Shown here: positions 16,013 through 24,745 of the stretch, one piece after another
Layout of the letters: each line of letters starts with the position of its first letter
Position numbering within the stretch: position 1 is the stretch's first letter
Source: Flavobacteriaceae bacterium
GTDB taxonomy: Bacteria > Bacteroidota > Bacteroidia > Flavobacteriales > Flavobacteriaceae
Direction: 5' to 3'
Assembly: GCA_020854235.1 (NCBI GenBank)
Contig: JADZFW010000023.1
Location: 1-49,125, forward strand
Length of the DNA: 49,125 bases
Notes under the pieces: model-generated
Told to the model about the DNA's origin: nothing
The model's input: the letters and a program-made list of their open reading frames with translations, nothing else
Databases searched by the model: none
Position numbers and translations under genes: made by a program

Positions 16013-17920
16013 ATGAACAAAGCATTATCAATAATTCTACTAATTATTATTCCCGTGAATATGATTGCGCAACAACAACCTGAAGTTTTTCAAACATTGT
16101 CTTTTGGAAGTATCAAACCAACCGGTTGGCTTAAAGAACAGATGCAAAAAGACATCAACGGATTTGTTGGCAACCTTGATTTATTAGTTCCCGAATTAAT
16201 CAATGACCCCATTTATGGCGAAAGTAGATTGCAAAAAAATTCTAAAGCTAAAGATTTAGGCAACCTTAAAGCAGGTGATGTAGCAGGTGATGAACAATAC
16301 AAATGGTGGAATAGCGAAACACAATCCAATTGGTGGGACGGATACATGCGAAATGTTTTTTTATTGGACGATAAAAATGGAATTGAAAAAGTTAACCACT
16401 ACGTTGCGTCTATTTTAGCCACTCAAGATGAAGATGGTTATATCGGTATTTATGATGTGGAATTGAGATATAAATTCAATTCAGAAAATGGCGAATTGTG
16501 GTCAAAAGCCAGTTTGTACAGAGGTTTGTTGGCTTATTACGAATTTACCCACGACGAAAAAGTTTTTAAAGCAGTTACAAGAGCTGTAGAAAATGTAATG
16601 CAAAATTATCCCATCCATGCTTCGAGTCCATTCAGTTCCGGTACATCTTTTAACGGTGGGGTTTCGCACGGATTAACCTTTACCGATGTGTTGGAAAGAA
16701 TGTACTTTCATACGCAAGATGAAAAATACAGACAATACGCCTTATTTCTCTATCAAGATTTTTCAAATACCTATCAATCAGAAGCCGATGTACAATTGAA
16801 AAATATTTTAAATCCAACTTACAAATTAAAATCGCACGGCGTACATACTTTTGAACACATCAGAGCCTTAATTATCGCAGCCTACACTGATTCTAATATG
16901 GAAATTGACAACGCGTTAAAAACATATTTGGATCGCATTAAACAGGCAACTACCCTTAGTGGCGGAGCAATTGGAGATGAATGGATTGCCGAACGCCATT
17001 CTGATGCAACGCATACCGGTTATGAGTATTGTTCATTGCAAGAATTGTTGGATAGTTATTGCCTGTTATTTCAAAAAACCGGAAATGCTGAAACCGGTGA
17101 TTTAATAGAAAACACATTCTACAATGCCGCTCAAGGGTCAAGAAATCCGCAGCATTCTTGTATTGCTTACTTAAAAACCGACAATTCTTATGAAATGTTA
17201 GGTTCCAAAAATGGAGAAATTGAACCCGATAGAAAACAAACCCGCTATAAATATTCTCCTGCACATCAAGATGTAGCGGTATGTTGTAATCCTAATGCCG
17301 GTAGAATTTCTCCTTATTTTATTCAAAACTCTTGGATGAAAGAAAATGAGAAAACACTGGTAGCCACACTTCTAATGCCTAATATTGTAGAAACAACCCT
17401 GAATGGCACAAAAATTAGCATTGAAAATATAACGCATTATCCTTACGAAAATAGCTTTACTTTCAAGATCCAACTAGAAAAAAATATGCCATTGACACTC
17501 AAAATACGAAAACCCATTTGGGTCCAAAATATTTTAACCAGTGAAAAATACACCATTGAAAATGATTTTATTGTCATAAACAGAACTTTTATGACTTCTG
17601 ATGAAATACAACTTTCATTTTCAACTGACGTTGTAGTGAAAGTGGATCCAAACGGAGCTCATTATTTTTCGTACGGAGCTTTATTGTATGCAAAACCTAT
17701 CCTCGCAGAAGAAATAGCCGGAAAAGTTTATGGGAATGAATTTACGGATTTTACTTACAAGCCCCAAGATATTAGCAAATATGCATTTGCCAAAAAACAT
17801 AAATCTGTTTACAAAAATGGAATTATTAAAACCCAATTAATTAACTTGAAAAGAAATAAAAAAGAAACGGTAGAGTTAATTCCTTTTGGAAAAACAATTT
17901 TAAGACAAACGACATTTTAA
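16013..17920 (+). CDS. GH127-type glycosidase (beta-L-arabinofuranosidase-like)
   Basis: 635 residues with a signal peptide ending MIAQ. An (alpha/alpha)6-barrel core (LASILATQDEDGYIGIY, SLYRGLLAYYEFT) is followed by the zinc-cysteine site known from GH127 and GH146: GYEYCSLQELL supplies Glu338 and Cys340, and AVCCNPNAGR supplies Cys424 and Cys425, one of which would be the catalytic nucleophile. GDEWIAERH (321-329) may carry the acid/base. A C-terminal beta domain follows. Related families act on beta-L-arabinofuranosides and other sugars, so the exact substrate is open. The protein is secreted and has no SusC/D neighbours. Confidence 0.88.
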   Translation: MNKALSIILLIIIPVNMIAQQQPEVFQTLSFGSIKPTGWLKEQMQKDINGFVGNLDLLVPELINDPIYGESRLQKNSKAKDLGNLKAGDVAGDEQYKWWNSETQSNWWDGYMRNVFLLDDKNGIEKVNHYVASILATQDEDGYIGIYDVELRYKFNSENGELWSKASLYRGLLAYYEFTHDEKVFKAVTRAVENVMQNYPIHASSPFSSGTSFNGGVSHGLTFTDVLERMYFHTQDEKYRQYALFLYQDFSNTYQSEADVQLKNILNPTYKLKSHGVHTFEHIRALIIAAYTDSNMEIDNALKTYLDRIKQATTLSGGAIGDEWIAERHSDATHTGYEYCSLQELLDSYCLLFQKTGNAETGDLIENTFYNAAQGSRNPQHSCIAYLKTDNSYEMLGSKNGEIEPDRKQTRYKYSPAHQDVAVCCNPNAGRISPYFIQNSWMKENEKTLVATLLMPNIVETTLNGTKISIENITHYPYENSFTFKIQLEKNMPLTLKIRKPIWVQNILTSEKYTIENDFIVINRTFMTSDEIQLSFSTDVVVKVDPNGAHYFSYGALLYAKPILAEEIAGKVYGNEFTDFTYKPQDISKYAFAKKHKSVYKNGIIKTQLINLKRNKKETVELIPFGKTILRQTTF

Positions 17921-17985
17921 CAAAAATAAAGAAACCATCTCCGTTTTGTTGTATTCAAAGCGAATGTAAAAAAATTGCTTACATT

Positions 17986-18642
17986 ATGATAAAAAAAATA
18001 TTCAGTTATTTTTATCCCATTCGATTAAAACTTCTGGAATCGGCTATCAATGGTCCGATTGAAATAAACCTAGTCGACGGAAGAAAGACTTTAGATACGA
18101 AAAGCAGTAATTATTCATATGGTTCGCTTCAATTGATTCTGCATCACGGATTGGAAAAGATTGGTTTGAGTAATCAAACGCATAAAATATTGCTACTGGG
18201 TTTAGGTGGCGGTAGTGTCATTCAAACCATCAGAGAAGACTTTAAGTGTCATGCCTATATAGAAGCTGTGGAAATTGATCCGGTTATCATTGAGATGGCT
18301 GTACATGATTTTGAGATCAATAGATTTGAAAATCTCAAAATCATTCAAGCTGATGCTTACGAACATTTAATAAATAGCCGTGATTTATTTGACTTAATCA
18401 TTGTTGACCTCTTTATAATAGACACCATTCCTACTATTTTTACAACTCCTACATACCTCGATAGTTTGAAAAAACATCTGAATCCAAAAGGTAAAATCAT
18501 ATATAATACCATGAAAAGAACGATGACCTCTACCAAACTTGATCAAATCAAAGATACGTTTGAAGCAGGTAACACAGGTATGGTCAAAATATTAAAAAAT
18601 GTAGAAGGAACCAATCATGTGATTGTATTTGAAAACTCATAA
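17986..18642 (+). CDS. Spermidine synthase-like methyltransferase-fold protein
   Basis: 218 residues. Nucleotide-binding motif LLLGLGGGSVIQTIRE (about 69-84), EAVEIDPVIIEMA, QADAYEHL and DLIIVDLF match the spermidine synthase/class I methyltransferase fold. The N-terminal tetramerisation beta-domain of true SpeE is reduced to a short piece (about 1-55), and the GGGDGG motif that binds aminopropyl donor is here GLGGGS, so polyamine synthesis is uncertain. Many short members are annotated fused or spermidine-synthase-like methyltransferases. No speD or polyamine gene is nearby. Confidence 0.75.
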   Translation: MIKKIFSYFYPIRLKLLESAINGPIEINLVDGRKTLDTKSSNYSYGSLQLILHHGLEKIGLSNQTHKILLLGLGGGSVIQTIREDFKCHAYIEAVEIDPVIIEMAVHDFEINRFENLKIIQADAYEHLINSRDLFDLIIVDLFIIDTIPTIFTTPTYLDSLKKHLNPKGKIIYNTMKRTMTSTKLDQIKDTFEAGNTGMVKILKNVEGTNHVIVFENS

Positions 18643-18748
18643 ACCCAAATTACATTTTAAAAATTTTGGAATGGTTCAAATTTCAAAAGTGTAAAATGGG
18701 CTTAAAATGCATGTTTACCTTGAAGTAAAAAATGGCTTAATTACAATT

Positions 18749-19522
18749 TCAGATTTTTTTACCTATATAAAACACATACCCATAATAAGCTTTGTATTGT
18801 TCATACAAAAGGGCTTCGTGTCTTTCATTGGCTATAAATCCCGCTACCATGGGATTGGAAGCATGTTTTTTTAAAAACACATCTTGTATCTCAGCTTGGG
18901 GTTTGTAATAATGTTCGGTCCAACAGTTTTCCGGTAAGATAAAAGCTGCAATAGGTACATATCCGGCTTGCTGCATTTGACCCACTTTACTCGAAATCGT
19001 ATCGATACCAGGATAGGCATCTTGCCAAAACTGTTCTATTTCTAAAGGCCTCTCATCTGTAAGCCACGAAGCTTCCGATACGGCAATATAACCACCCGTT
19101 TTGAGAAATTTATACCAATATTGCAAGCCTTTTTCAAATCCGATATTATAAATAGCCCCTTCAGACCAAATCAAATCTAAGGAAGATTCATCAAAATGCA
19201 GATCTTCCATATTACCTACTTCGCCTTGCACCCGATCTCGCAGTTGTAGATCTTGGGCATTTTGATTGAATAATTCGATAAAGGCCGGAAAAAAATCTAT
19301 CCCTGTAATTGATCCGGTAACATGTTGTGCTAAAACCATAGTTTGCCCACCGGTTCCACACCCAATGTCTACAATACGCGCATCAGGTGGTAAAGATTCG
19401 ATAAAACTTAGGGCTTTTAAGGTCACTTCGGGACTTCCCGGACCTTGGCGTTTAAAATTTGAAAAATATTCACAAATGAGATTTAAATCAAATTCGTGTA
19501 TAGATGAAGTGTTTTCACTCAT
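18749..19522 (-). CDS. Class I SAM-dependent methyltransferase
   Basis: 257 residues. The SAM motif is [15 protein letters not shown] (about 47-61) with the acidic strand end [15 protein letters not shown], then [20 protein letters not shown] and a C-terminal region [28 protein letters not shown] just before motif I and the [10 protein letters not shown] segment recur in a group of unassigned flavobacterial and clostridial methyltransferases. Substrate unknown. It is transcribed leftward, convergent with the spermidine-synthase-like gene and divergent from the gene at 19882. Confidence 0.85.
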   Translation of the reverse strand: MSENTSSIHEFDLNLICEYFSNFKRQGPGSPEVTLKALSFIESLPPDARIVDIGCGTGGQTMVLAQHVTGSITGIDFFPAFIELFNQNAQDLQLRDRVQGEVGNMEDLHFDESSLDLIWSEGAIYNIGFEKGLQYWYKFLKTGGYIAVSEASWLTDERPLEIEQFWQDAYPGIDTISSKVGQMQQAGYVPIAAFILPENCWTEHYYKPQAEIQDVFLKKHASNPMVAGFIANERHEALLYEQYKAYYGYVFYIGKKI

Positions 19523-19620
19523 GATGTTGAAATGTTTTAGTTATGAGGTATTACCCTCACATTAATAAAAAATAAACGTAAGAATAACTCCGACCTACTT
19601 TGGTCAGCGTAAAATTGAGG

Positions 19621-19651
19621 AATAACCTAAGGGCAAAACCCTTGGGTTATT
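19621..19651. repeat. Strong hairpin in the divergent spacer 19523-19881
   Basis: AATAACCTAAGGG (19621-19633), loop CAAAA, CCCTTGGGTTATT (19639-19651): 13 paired positions, one of them a wobble. No T-run follows on either strand, so it is not a simple terminator. It lies about 100 bases upstream of the methyltransferase start (minus strand), where it could act as an operator or a 5'-UTR structure. The rest of the 358-base spacer shows no gene apart from the promoter-like box at 19754. Confidence 0.5.
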
Positions 19652-19753
19652 TACAACACCATATCCGATTGAAGTATAAACATCCAGTATTTTAAGTGAC
19701 ACAAAGATAAATATTTTACAAATTATGTGAAGCTTAATTTAGGTATATTTTTA

Positions 19754-19811
19754 TATATTTGTAATGGATGAAGACGTGTTGCTGAAATTTGCCCCTATCC
19801 TACTCAGTTAA
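19754..19811 (+). promoter_or_regulatory. Promoter box followed by a possible 15-codon leader
   Basis: TATATTTG (19754-19761) fits the -7 consensus. Two bases after it begins a short frame, MDEDVLLKFAPILLS, from ATG 19764 to the TAA at 19809-19811. It could be a leaderless upstream peptide for the beta-barrel gene at 19882, or a chance frame; no -33 box supports the promoter. Confidence 0.3.
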
Positions 19812-19881
19812 TGCGTTACATACGCAACTATTAAAATAGCATTTGAAATTTTAATACAATCAAATTAAATATAAAACCAAA

Positions 19882-20457
19882 ATGAAAATCAAATTAAGTC
19901 TGTTATTAATCTGGGGATTATTAACCATACATGCACAAGAAAATAAAAGTCATTCCACCAGCGTTGAAAAGTCAATTTTCGGTGTTCAAACCGGTTTTTT
20001 GGGTGTATGGGTAAACAATGAAAGCAAAATAAATTCAAAATTAGCTTTGAAAACAGAAATTGGAATGGATGCCGGTTTATGGAATAATATTTTCAATGAT
20101 GATCTCGGTTTGATATTCACACCTGTATTGACACTTGAGCCAAGATTTTATTACAATTTGGAAAAAAGAGATTCCAAATCCAAACGCATTGAAAACAATT
20201 CAGGTAATTTTATTTCTGTAAAAACGAGCTTTCATCCCGATTGGTTTGTAATTTCCACCGAGGACAATCTCAGTGTCATTGAAGACCTTACTATCATTCC
20301 AACTTGGGGAATCAGAAGAAATCTCGGAGAATCTTTCAATTTTGAAGCCGGATTTGGGATAGGTTACCAATATACTTTTGCTAAAAATATTGGGTATGTA
20401 AACAATCACAGTGATGTTGTCGCCAATTTAAATCTTCGGGTTGGATATGGTTTTTAA
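19882..20457 (+). CDS. Small outer-membrane beta-barrel protein
   Basis: 191 residues with a signal peptide (MKIKLSLLLIWGLLTIHAQ). The mature sequence alternates hydrophobic and polar residues in short strands (FGVQTGFLGVWVNN, LALKTEIGMDAGLW, LTLEPRFYYNLEKR, FNFEAGFGIGYQYTF) and finishes with LNLRVGYGF, whose terminal Phe is the usual barrel-insertion signal. An eight-strand barrel is a reasonable estimate. There is no enzymatic motif. It is separated from the next membrane protein by 31 bases, so both may be on one mRNA. Confidence 0.8.
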   Translation: MKIKLSLLLIWGLLTIHAQENKSHSTSVEKSIFGVQTGFLGVWVNNESKINSKLALKTEIGMDAGLWNNIFNDDLGLIFTPVLTLEPRFYYNLEKRDSKSKRIENNSGNFISVKTSFHPDWFVISTEDNLSVIEDLTIIPTWGIRRNLGESFNFEAGFGIGYQYTFAKNIGYVNNHSDVVANLNLRVGYGF

Positions 20458-20488
20458 TTTATAACTCGTATAAAGTAACATTTAAATC

Positions 20489-20842
20489 ATGCAAAATCTT
20501 CTCGATTTCATTAAGAACTTCAAACTCTCCGATTATGGAATCGGTTTAAGGGAAATTCTAATTGGGGTAGGATTATATGTAGCTCTACATTTTATCTTAA
20601 TAATATTAAGTGAGGTTTTTCTTTCTCTTAAGAAAACCAAGCAAATTATAAAAAAGACAATTGATTACACCTCACTTTTCGTACTAATTTTATTTGAATT
20701 GCAATTATTATTAAATCACAATTACAGTCAAATTTACCAATCAATCATCATATATATATTAGCATTTCTTGGGACGCATTATGATAATTGGGTAGATTTA
20801 CTAGCAGAAAAAATTGCAGGTACAAGACAAGATTTAAAATAA
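20489..20842 (+). CDS. Small membrane protein of unknown function
   Basis: 117 residues. After an amphipathic N-terminal piece (LLDFIKNFKLSDYGIGLREI) come three hydrophobic segments: ILIGVGLYVALHFILIILSE, then TSLFVLILFELQLLLN, then SIIIYILAFLG, with a Lys-rich loop (KKTKQIIKKT) that should face the cytoplasm. The C-terminus is polar. No family recognised. It directly follows the beta-barrel gene. The following spacer 20843-21125 contains an exact TACATTTG box at 20975-20982. Confidence 0.6.
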   Translation: MQNLLDFIKNFKLSDYGIGLREILIGVGLYVALHFILIILSEVFLSLKKTKQIIKKTIDYTSLFVLILFELQLLLNHNYSQIYQSIIIYILAFLGTHYDNWVDLLAEKIAGTRQDLK

Positions 20843-20974
20843 CATTCCATCCTTTATAAACAATATTTTTATTTTCTTATTAAGTAGCATACTTAAAAAT
20901 ATTTATCATATTCCAAGTCTTTCAATTTGACTTAAATAATCTAATTTCTATTACAATATTTGGTTGATTTTCCT

Positions 20975-20982
20975 TACATTTG
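20975..20982 (+). promoter_or_regulatory. Putative -7 box upstream of a lipoprotein gene
   Basis: TACATTTG fits TAnnTTTG and lies 143 bases before the lipoprotein start at 21126, implying a long leader. No TTTG/TTG is found at a 19-base spacing upstream, so support is partial. Confidence 0.3.
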
Positions 20983-21125
20983 AAGGTTGACAAAAGCGCC
21001 TTCAATTGCTTTAAAATGTTCAAAGTTTGTTTTGAAAACATTGAATAAAAATCCATCCAATCAGGACCTCCTTTTTGTCATAAACCAAATTATATTTCCT
21101 TTTTAATTTAATTAAAATACTCCAA

Positions 21126-21566
21126 ATGAATTCAAAATTAGCCCTTATCGCACTCTCTTTTTTAGCTTTCAGTTGTTCTAGCAATGTGGACAAATCCAAA
21201 GAAACTGATCTCAATCAAGAAGTTGCAACTCAAAAAGATACTGTACAAGTAAATCCTTCTACTTATGATTTATTGCAAGGCAAATGGCAGCACACAGAAG
21301 ACAAAACCAATTTTCTAGTTTTTGACAAATTCATTCGAAAAGAAATGTCCGCTGGTATGACCGAGTGGGATGAAGAAACCTATGCCATCTCTGACCATTG
21401 TTTGAATGAAGCAGACAAAGAAAGTGTAGCTGAACCCGAAAAGGATTTGTACATCTCATGCGCTGAATCAGATCTTTGTTGGTATATAGCCAGATTGGAT
21501 GCCGACAACCTCGAATTGACCTATATGGGACGTGGCAATACTTTGAAATACATTCGAGTGAAATAA
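21126..21566 (+). CDS. Lipoprotein of unknown function, Cys-rich C-terminal part
   Basis: 146 residues. The signal peptide ends at the lipobox LAFSC (Cys17), so the protein is lipid-anchored. After a Lys/Glu/Gln linker, residues 50-146 form a compact all-beta domain of lipocalin-like size: YDLLQGKWQHTEDKTNFLVF, then YAISDHC, LYISCAESDLCWYIARLDADNLELTYM, and a final LKYIRV. LxGxWxxxxDxxxxLxF at its start is common in lipocalin-like and META-type lipoproteins. Cys residues in DHC, ISC and LCW could form disulfides. Ligand unknown. Confidence 0.7.
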   Translation: MNSKLALIALSFLAFSCSSNVDKSKETDLNQEVATQKDTVQVNPSTYDLLQGKWQHTEDKTNFLVFDKFIRKEMSAGMTEWDEETYAISDHCLNEADKESVAEPEKDLYISCAESDLCWYIARLDADNLELTYMGRGNTLKYIRVK

Positions 21567-21718
21567 CTCAATTTATATAAAAAATCAATTTAAATTTAAA
21601 CTATTGTAAACCTTTATCTCGTCATAAATGGTTACCTTTACATGGCTTATCACCAGACTTTAACAGAAGTCTTTTCCTACTTACAAACCTAAATATTAAT
21701 TTAAATTTTTATATCATT

Positions 21719-22057
21719 ATGAGAAAATTAATGTCTTTTCTAGTATTGGTTTTATTCCTCTCTTCATGTGCTTCCGGACCCGAAAAATCTGCTCAAAACT
21801 TTACAGAAAACTTGGCTAAAGGGAAAGTAGATGAAGCAAAAAAATACGCGACTGAATCAACCGGTAAATTATTGGATTTTGCCAGTAGTTTTGGAGCAAT
21901 GGAGTTGGAACCCAACTTTAAATTTGTCATGGAAAAAGATTCAATTGTCCAAGATAAAGCATGGGTCACTTACAAAAACCCCAAAGGTGAAACTGAAACT
22001 TTGCAATTGGTAAAAATCGATGGAAAATGGTTGGTTCATATGGAATCTAAAAAATAG
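21719..22057 (+). CDS. DUF4878-like lipoprotein
   Basis: 112 residues. Lipobox LSSCASGP near residue 18; then the small NTF2-like DUF4878 pattern: SAQNFTENLAKGKVDEAKKYATE (a helix pair), VMEKDSIVQDKAWVTYKNPKG and the closing LVKIDGKWLVHM. The family is widespread in Bacteroidota; members are thought to bind a partner or ligand, without known chemistry. Its last 38 bases overlap the start of the next gene in another frame, which argues for translational coupling. Confidence 0.78.
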   Translation: MRKLMSFLVLVLFLSSCASGPEKSAQNFTENLAKGKVDEAKKYATESTGKLLDFASSFGAMELEPNFKFVMEKDSIVQDKAWVTYKNPKGETETLQLVKIDGKWLVHMESKK

Positions 22058-22637
22058 TTTCATTGTTTTCCTGATTCTCTTTACCATTTTGGCTTGTAAT
22101 CAAAAACCTCCGGAAAAAACCCGGAAGGTTATTTATACACAAGACTTGCATTCCGGTGATTTGGTATTGAGATTGGGAAATGGTTTTTTTTCCAATTATT
22201 TCAAACAATATGCCTCGTCTGAAAAGAAATTTTCTCACGTAGGCATATTGTTTATTGACCACAACCAAGTCTTTGTCTACCATACCGAAGCCAGCGAACT
22301 CACCGGTATTGGCAAAGTCAAAAAAGAATTGCTTTCCGATTTCTTGACAGATATTGAGGTTTATGAATTTTATCGCCTTCAATATCCCGATTCAATCCTC
22401 AACGCCATTTTGCTCAAAGCACAACGTTATTATACTTCTGAAATCCCATTTGACACGAGTTTCAACAGCTTTGACGAAAATGAGTTGTATTGCACTGAAC
22501 TCGTAGCAAATTCTATTAATTACGCCTGCAGAGATAGTGTCATCAAACCTACCTTGGTTTTGAATCATCAAAAAATTTACGCATTGGATGATTTATATAA
22601 ACATCCCAATGTATACAAAATCAAAACCCAAAAATAA
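22020..22637 (+). CDS. YiiX/YebB-like NlpC/P60 cysteine hydrolase, lipoprotein
   Basis: 205 residues. Lipobox FTILACNQ puts lipidated Cys26 at the start of the mature chain. The permuted NlpC/P60 order is visible: LHSGDLVLRLG (43-53), KFSHVGIL with His73, then ELYCTELV with Cys158 as the expected nucleophile. This group includes amidases acting on cell-wall peptides or acyl groups; the substrate here is unknown. The start used overlaps the DUF4878 gene by 38 bases; no other ATG fits before the hydrophobic segment, although a non-ATG start nearer the signal core is possible. Confidence 0.82.
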   Translation: MENGWFIWNLKNSFIVFLILFTILACNQKPPEKTRKVIYTQDLHSGDLVLRLGNGFFSNYFKQYASSEKKFSHVGILFIDHNQVFVYHTEASELTGIGKVKKELLSDFLTDIEVYEFYRLQYPDSILNAILLKAQRYYTSEIPFDTSFNSFDENELYCTELVANSINYACRDSVIKPTLVLNHQKIYALDDLYKHPNVYKIKTQK

Positions 22638-22929
22638 TCCATATTTAATGACATTATGGGCGGCTACAGAAATCAAAAAAATTAAAGTTTTTCAATACCT
22701 GACTAAAATTAAATATCCAATTTCATAAATCCTCAAGCGAATCTTACAACTAAATATTCTGAACTTGGATAGGTAAAACCTTTGTGAAATTATCTATATA
22801 TTTCCTTCATCAATTTGAAAATTATCGGGATTATCTTGAAAAATCACTTTTCTGAATCAAAAAACACGACAAGCATATTATTGGAAATTTGATAAATTTT
22901 AATTTAATTTGACCTTGCCTATTTGAGTA
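22638..22929. other. 292-base spacer, nothing recognised
   Basis: AT-rich non-coding sequence between two lipoprotein genes. No terminator hairpin, repeat or clear promoter was found; TAATTTG at 22904-22910 is a partial -7 box. Confidence 0.35.
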
Positions 22930-22953
22930 ATGACAAATACATTTAAACCTATC

Positions 22954-23424
22954 ATGAATATCAAAATACGACTACTGTTTCTATTTTCATTTATAGCAGT
23001 ATTGGGATGCAATCAAAAAAACTCAACCCAAAATACCCAAGACAGCCAAAAACCATCTGTACCACTTCTTGAACAATATGTGAGTTTGGATTGTCAAAAT
23101 GGAGACATCACTTTGACTCTAAATAAAGATGAAACATTCGATCTCAACATTCAACTATGGGACAATGAGTCACAAGAGCACATGGGTGAAGAAAGTATAA
23201 AAGGACATTGGTCAAAGTCAGGACAAGAACTTACTCTGACATCAAGTGAAAATCAAGTAATCGTATACACTTTGACTACCCATAAATTGGAAGTAAAAGA
23301 TCAGGAATTGAATGCCGTGACCTATAAATTTAAATCCAATTCAAAGAATTTTTTTGGAACCAATTTTGACTTATTGGACAAAAATCAATTAGATACTTTT
23401 TTTAAAAAAGCCATCAAAAATTAA
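22954..23424 (+). CDS. Lipoprotein, weakly NlpE-like
   Basis: 156 residues from ATG 22954 (an in-frame ATG at 22930 would add eight residues). Lipobox VLGCNQ. After a Gln/Ser-rich linker, YVSLDCQNGDITLTLNKDETFDL, then ESIKGHWSKSGQELTLTS and the ELNAVTYKF strand give a small beta-barrel with the C..G.-TLTLN-D-T order seen in NlpE N-terminal domains (copper homeostasis/envelope stress lipoproteins). The similarity is modest and the CXXC motif of E. coli NlpE is absent, so a generic lipoprotein call is safer. It ends 33 bases before the MFS gene. Confidence 0.6.
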   Translation: MNIKIRLLFLFSFIAVLGCNQKNSTQNTQDSQKPSVPLLEQYVSLDCQNGDITLTLNKDETFDLNIQLWDNESQEHMGEESIKGHWSKSGQELTLTSSENQVIVYTLTTHKLEVKDQELNAVTYKFKSNSKNFFGTNFDLLDKNQLDTFFKKAIKN

Positions 23425-23457
23425 ACTAAATCCTTTTCCAAGATATAATATCCCATT

Positions 23458-24639
23458 TTGAAATATATAACCAAAACCGTTTGGATTTTATCTGTGGTAA
23501 GTTTGCTTACCGATACAGCCAGTGAAATGCTCTATCCCATCATGCCTATTTATCTAAAATCTATAGGTTTTTCAATCATCTTGATTGGCATTTTAGAAGG
23601 AATTGCAGAAGCTACAGCTGGATTGAGCAAAGGTTATTTTGGTAAATTATCTGATTTAAGTGGCAAAAGAGTTCCTTTTGTGCAATTTGGATATGCCTTG
23701 AGTGCTGTTTCAAAACCAATGATGGCTATTTTTACCTTTCCTATTTGGATTTTTTTAGCTCGTACCATTGACAGAATTGGTAAAGGTATTCGAACCGGAG
23801 CGAGAGATGCTATATTATCAGATGAAGCTACACCTGCTACCAAAGGCAAAGTATTTGGATTTCACCGTTCTATGGATACTTTAGGTGCTGTTTTGGGCCC
23901 ATTATTGGCTCTGCTTTATTTGTATTTTAATCCTGAGAACTACCGTGTTCTCTTTTTAATTGCTTTTATCCCAGGTATAGGTGCTGTTGTTGCGTCATTC
24001 TATCTCAAAGAGAAAAAAACAAGTCATCAAGGCCTTAAGGTAAAAACTTCTTTCTTTTCTTTCATTCATTATTGGAAAGAAAGCCCAATGGCCTATAAAA
24101 AAGTAGTTTTCGGACTTTTACTTTTCACTGTATTCAACAGTTCTGATGTATTTCTTTTACTTCAAGCCAAACAATCAGGTATGAGTGATTCAGGTGTTAT
24201 CGGTGTTTATATTTTCTACAATTTGATTTATGCTTTATTTGCTTTTCCAATTGGGATATTAGCCGACAAAATTGGTTTACGATCAATTTTCATCTTGGGT
24301 CTAGGCATCTTTGCCATGGTGTATTTGGGTATGGCGGTTAACACCAATACCTATGTCTTTTTTGGCTTATTTTTCTTATACGGCCTCTATGCATCTGCTA
24401 CAGAAGGCATTTCAAAAGCATGGATTTCAAACATCACAGATGCAAAAGATACAGCAACGGCTATCGGTACATATGCGGGATTTCAAAGCATATGCACCTT
24501 GTTGGCCAGTTCGCTCACCGGTTTGATATGGTTTGAATTTGGAGCAGCAGTTGCATTTATAACAACTGCAATCGTTACATTAATCGTATTGTTTTATTTT
24601 TTATTTGTGACGAAATCAACAATTTCCTCCAAAATCTAA
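23458..24639 (+). CDS. MFS transporter
   Basis: 393 residues, starting at TTG 23458; the first internal Met (residue 25) would delete transmembrane helix 1. Twelve hydrophobic segments are expected for this length. MFS signatures: the loop 2-3 motif GKLSDLSGKR, GIRTGARDAILSD after helix 4, and FGFHRSMDTLGAVLGPLLALL (helix 5 motif). The second half repeats the pattern with FPIGILADKIGLR. The group is close to proton-driven multidrug or sugar efflux carriers, but no substrate can be assigned. Confidence 0.88.
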   Translation: MKYITKTVWILSVVSLLTDTASEMLYPIMPIYLKSIGFSIILIGILEGIAEATAGLSKGYFGKLSDLSGKRVPFVQFGYALSAVSKPMMAIFTFPIWIFLARTIDRIGKGIRTGARDAILSDEATPATKGKVFGFHRSMDTLGAVLGPLLALLYLYFNPENYRVLFLIAFIPGIGAVVASFYLKEKKTSHQGLKVKTSFFSFIHYWKESPMAYKKVVFGLLLFTVFNSSDVFLLLQAKQSGMSDSGVIGVYIFYNLIYALFAFPIGILADKIGLRSIFILGLGIFAMVYLGMAVNTNTYVFFGLFFLYGLYASATEGISKAWISNITDAKDTATAIGTYAGFQSICTLLASSLTGLIWFEFGAAVAFITTAIVTLIVLFYFLFVTKSTISSKI

Positions 24640-24713
24640 TAGTCAAGAAACTCAAATTATTGGATAAACCATACGGATCATTAATTCATCAAACTTTTAA
24701 ACCTTCAACAAAT

Positions 24714-24741
24714 TTTGAATACATAAATTTGTTTAACTTTG
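24714..24741 (+). promoter_or_regulatory. Promoter of the UMF1-type transporter, leaderless start
   Basis: TTTG (24714-24717), 16 bases, then TAACTTTG (24734-24741), which matches TAnnTTTG. The ATG of the transporter begins at 24746, only four bases after the box. Transcription would start at or next to the start codon, so the mRNA is probably leaderless. Confidence 0.55.
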
Positions 24742-24745
24742 TATA

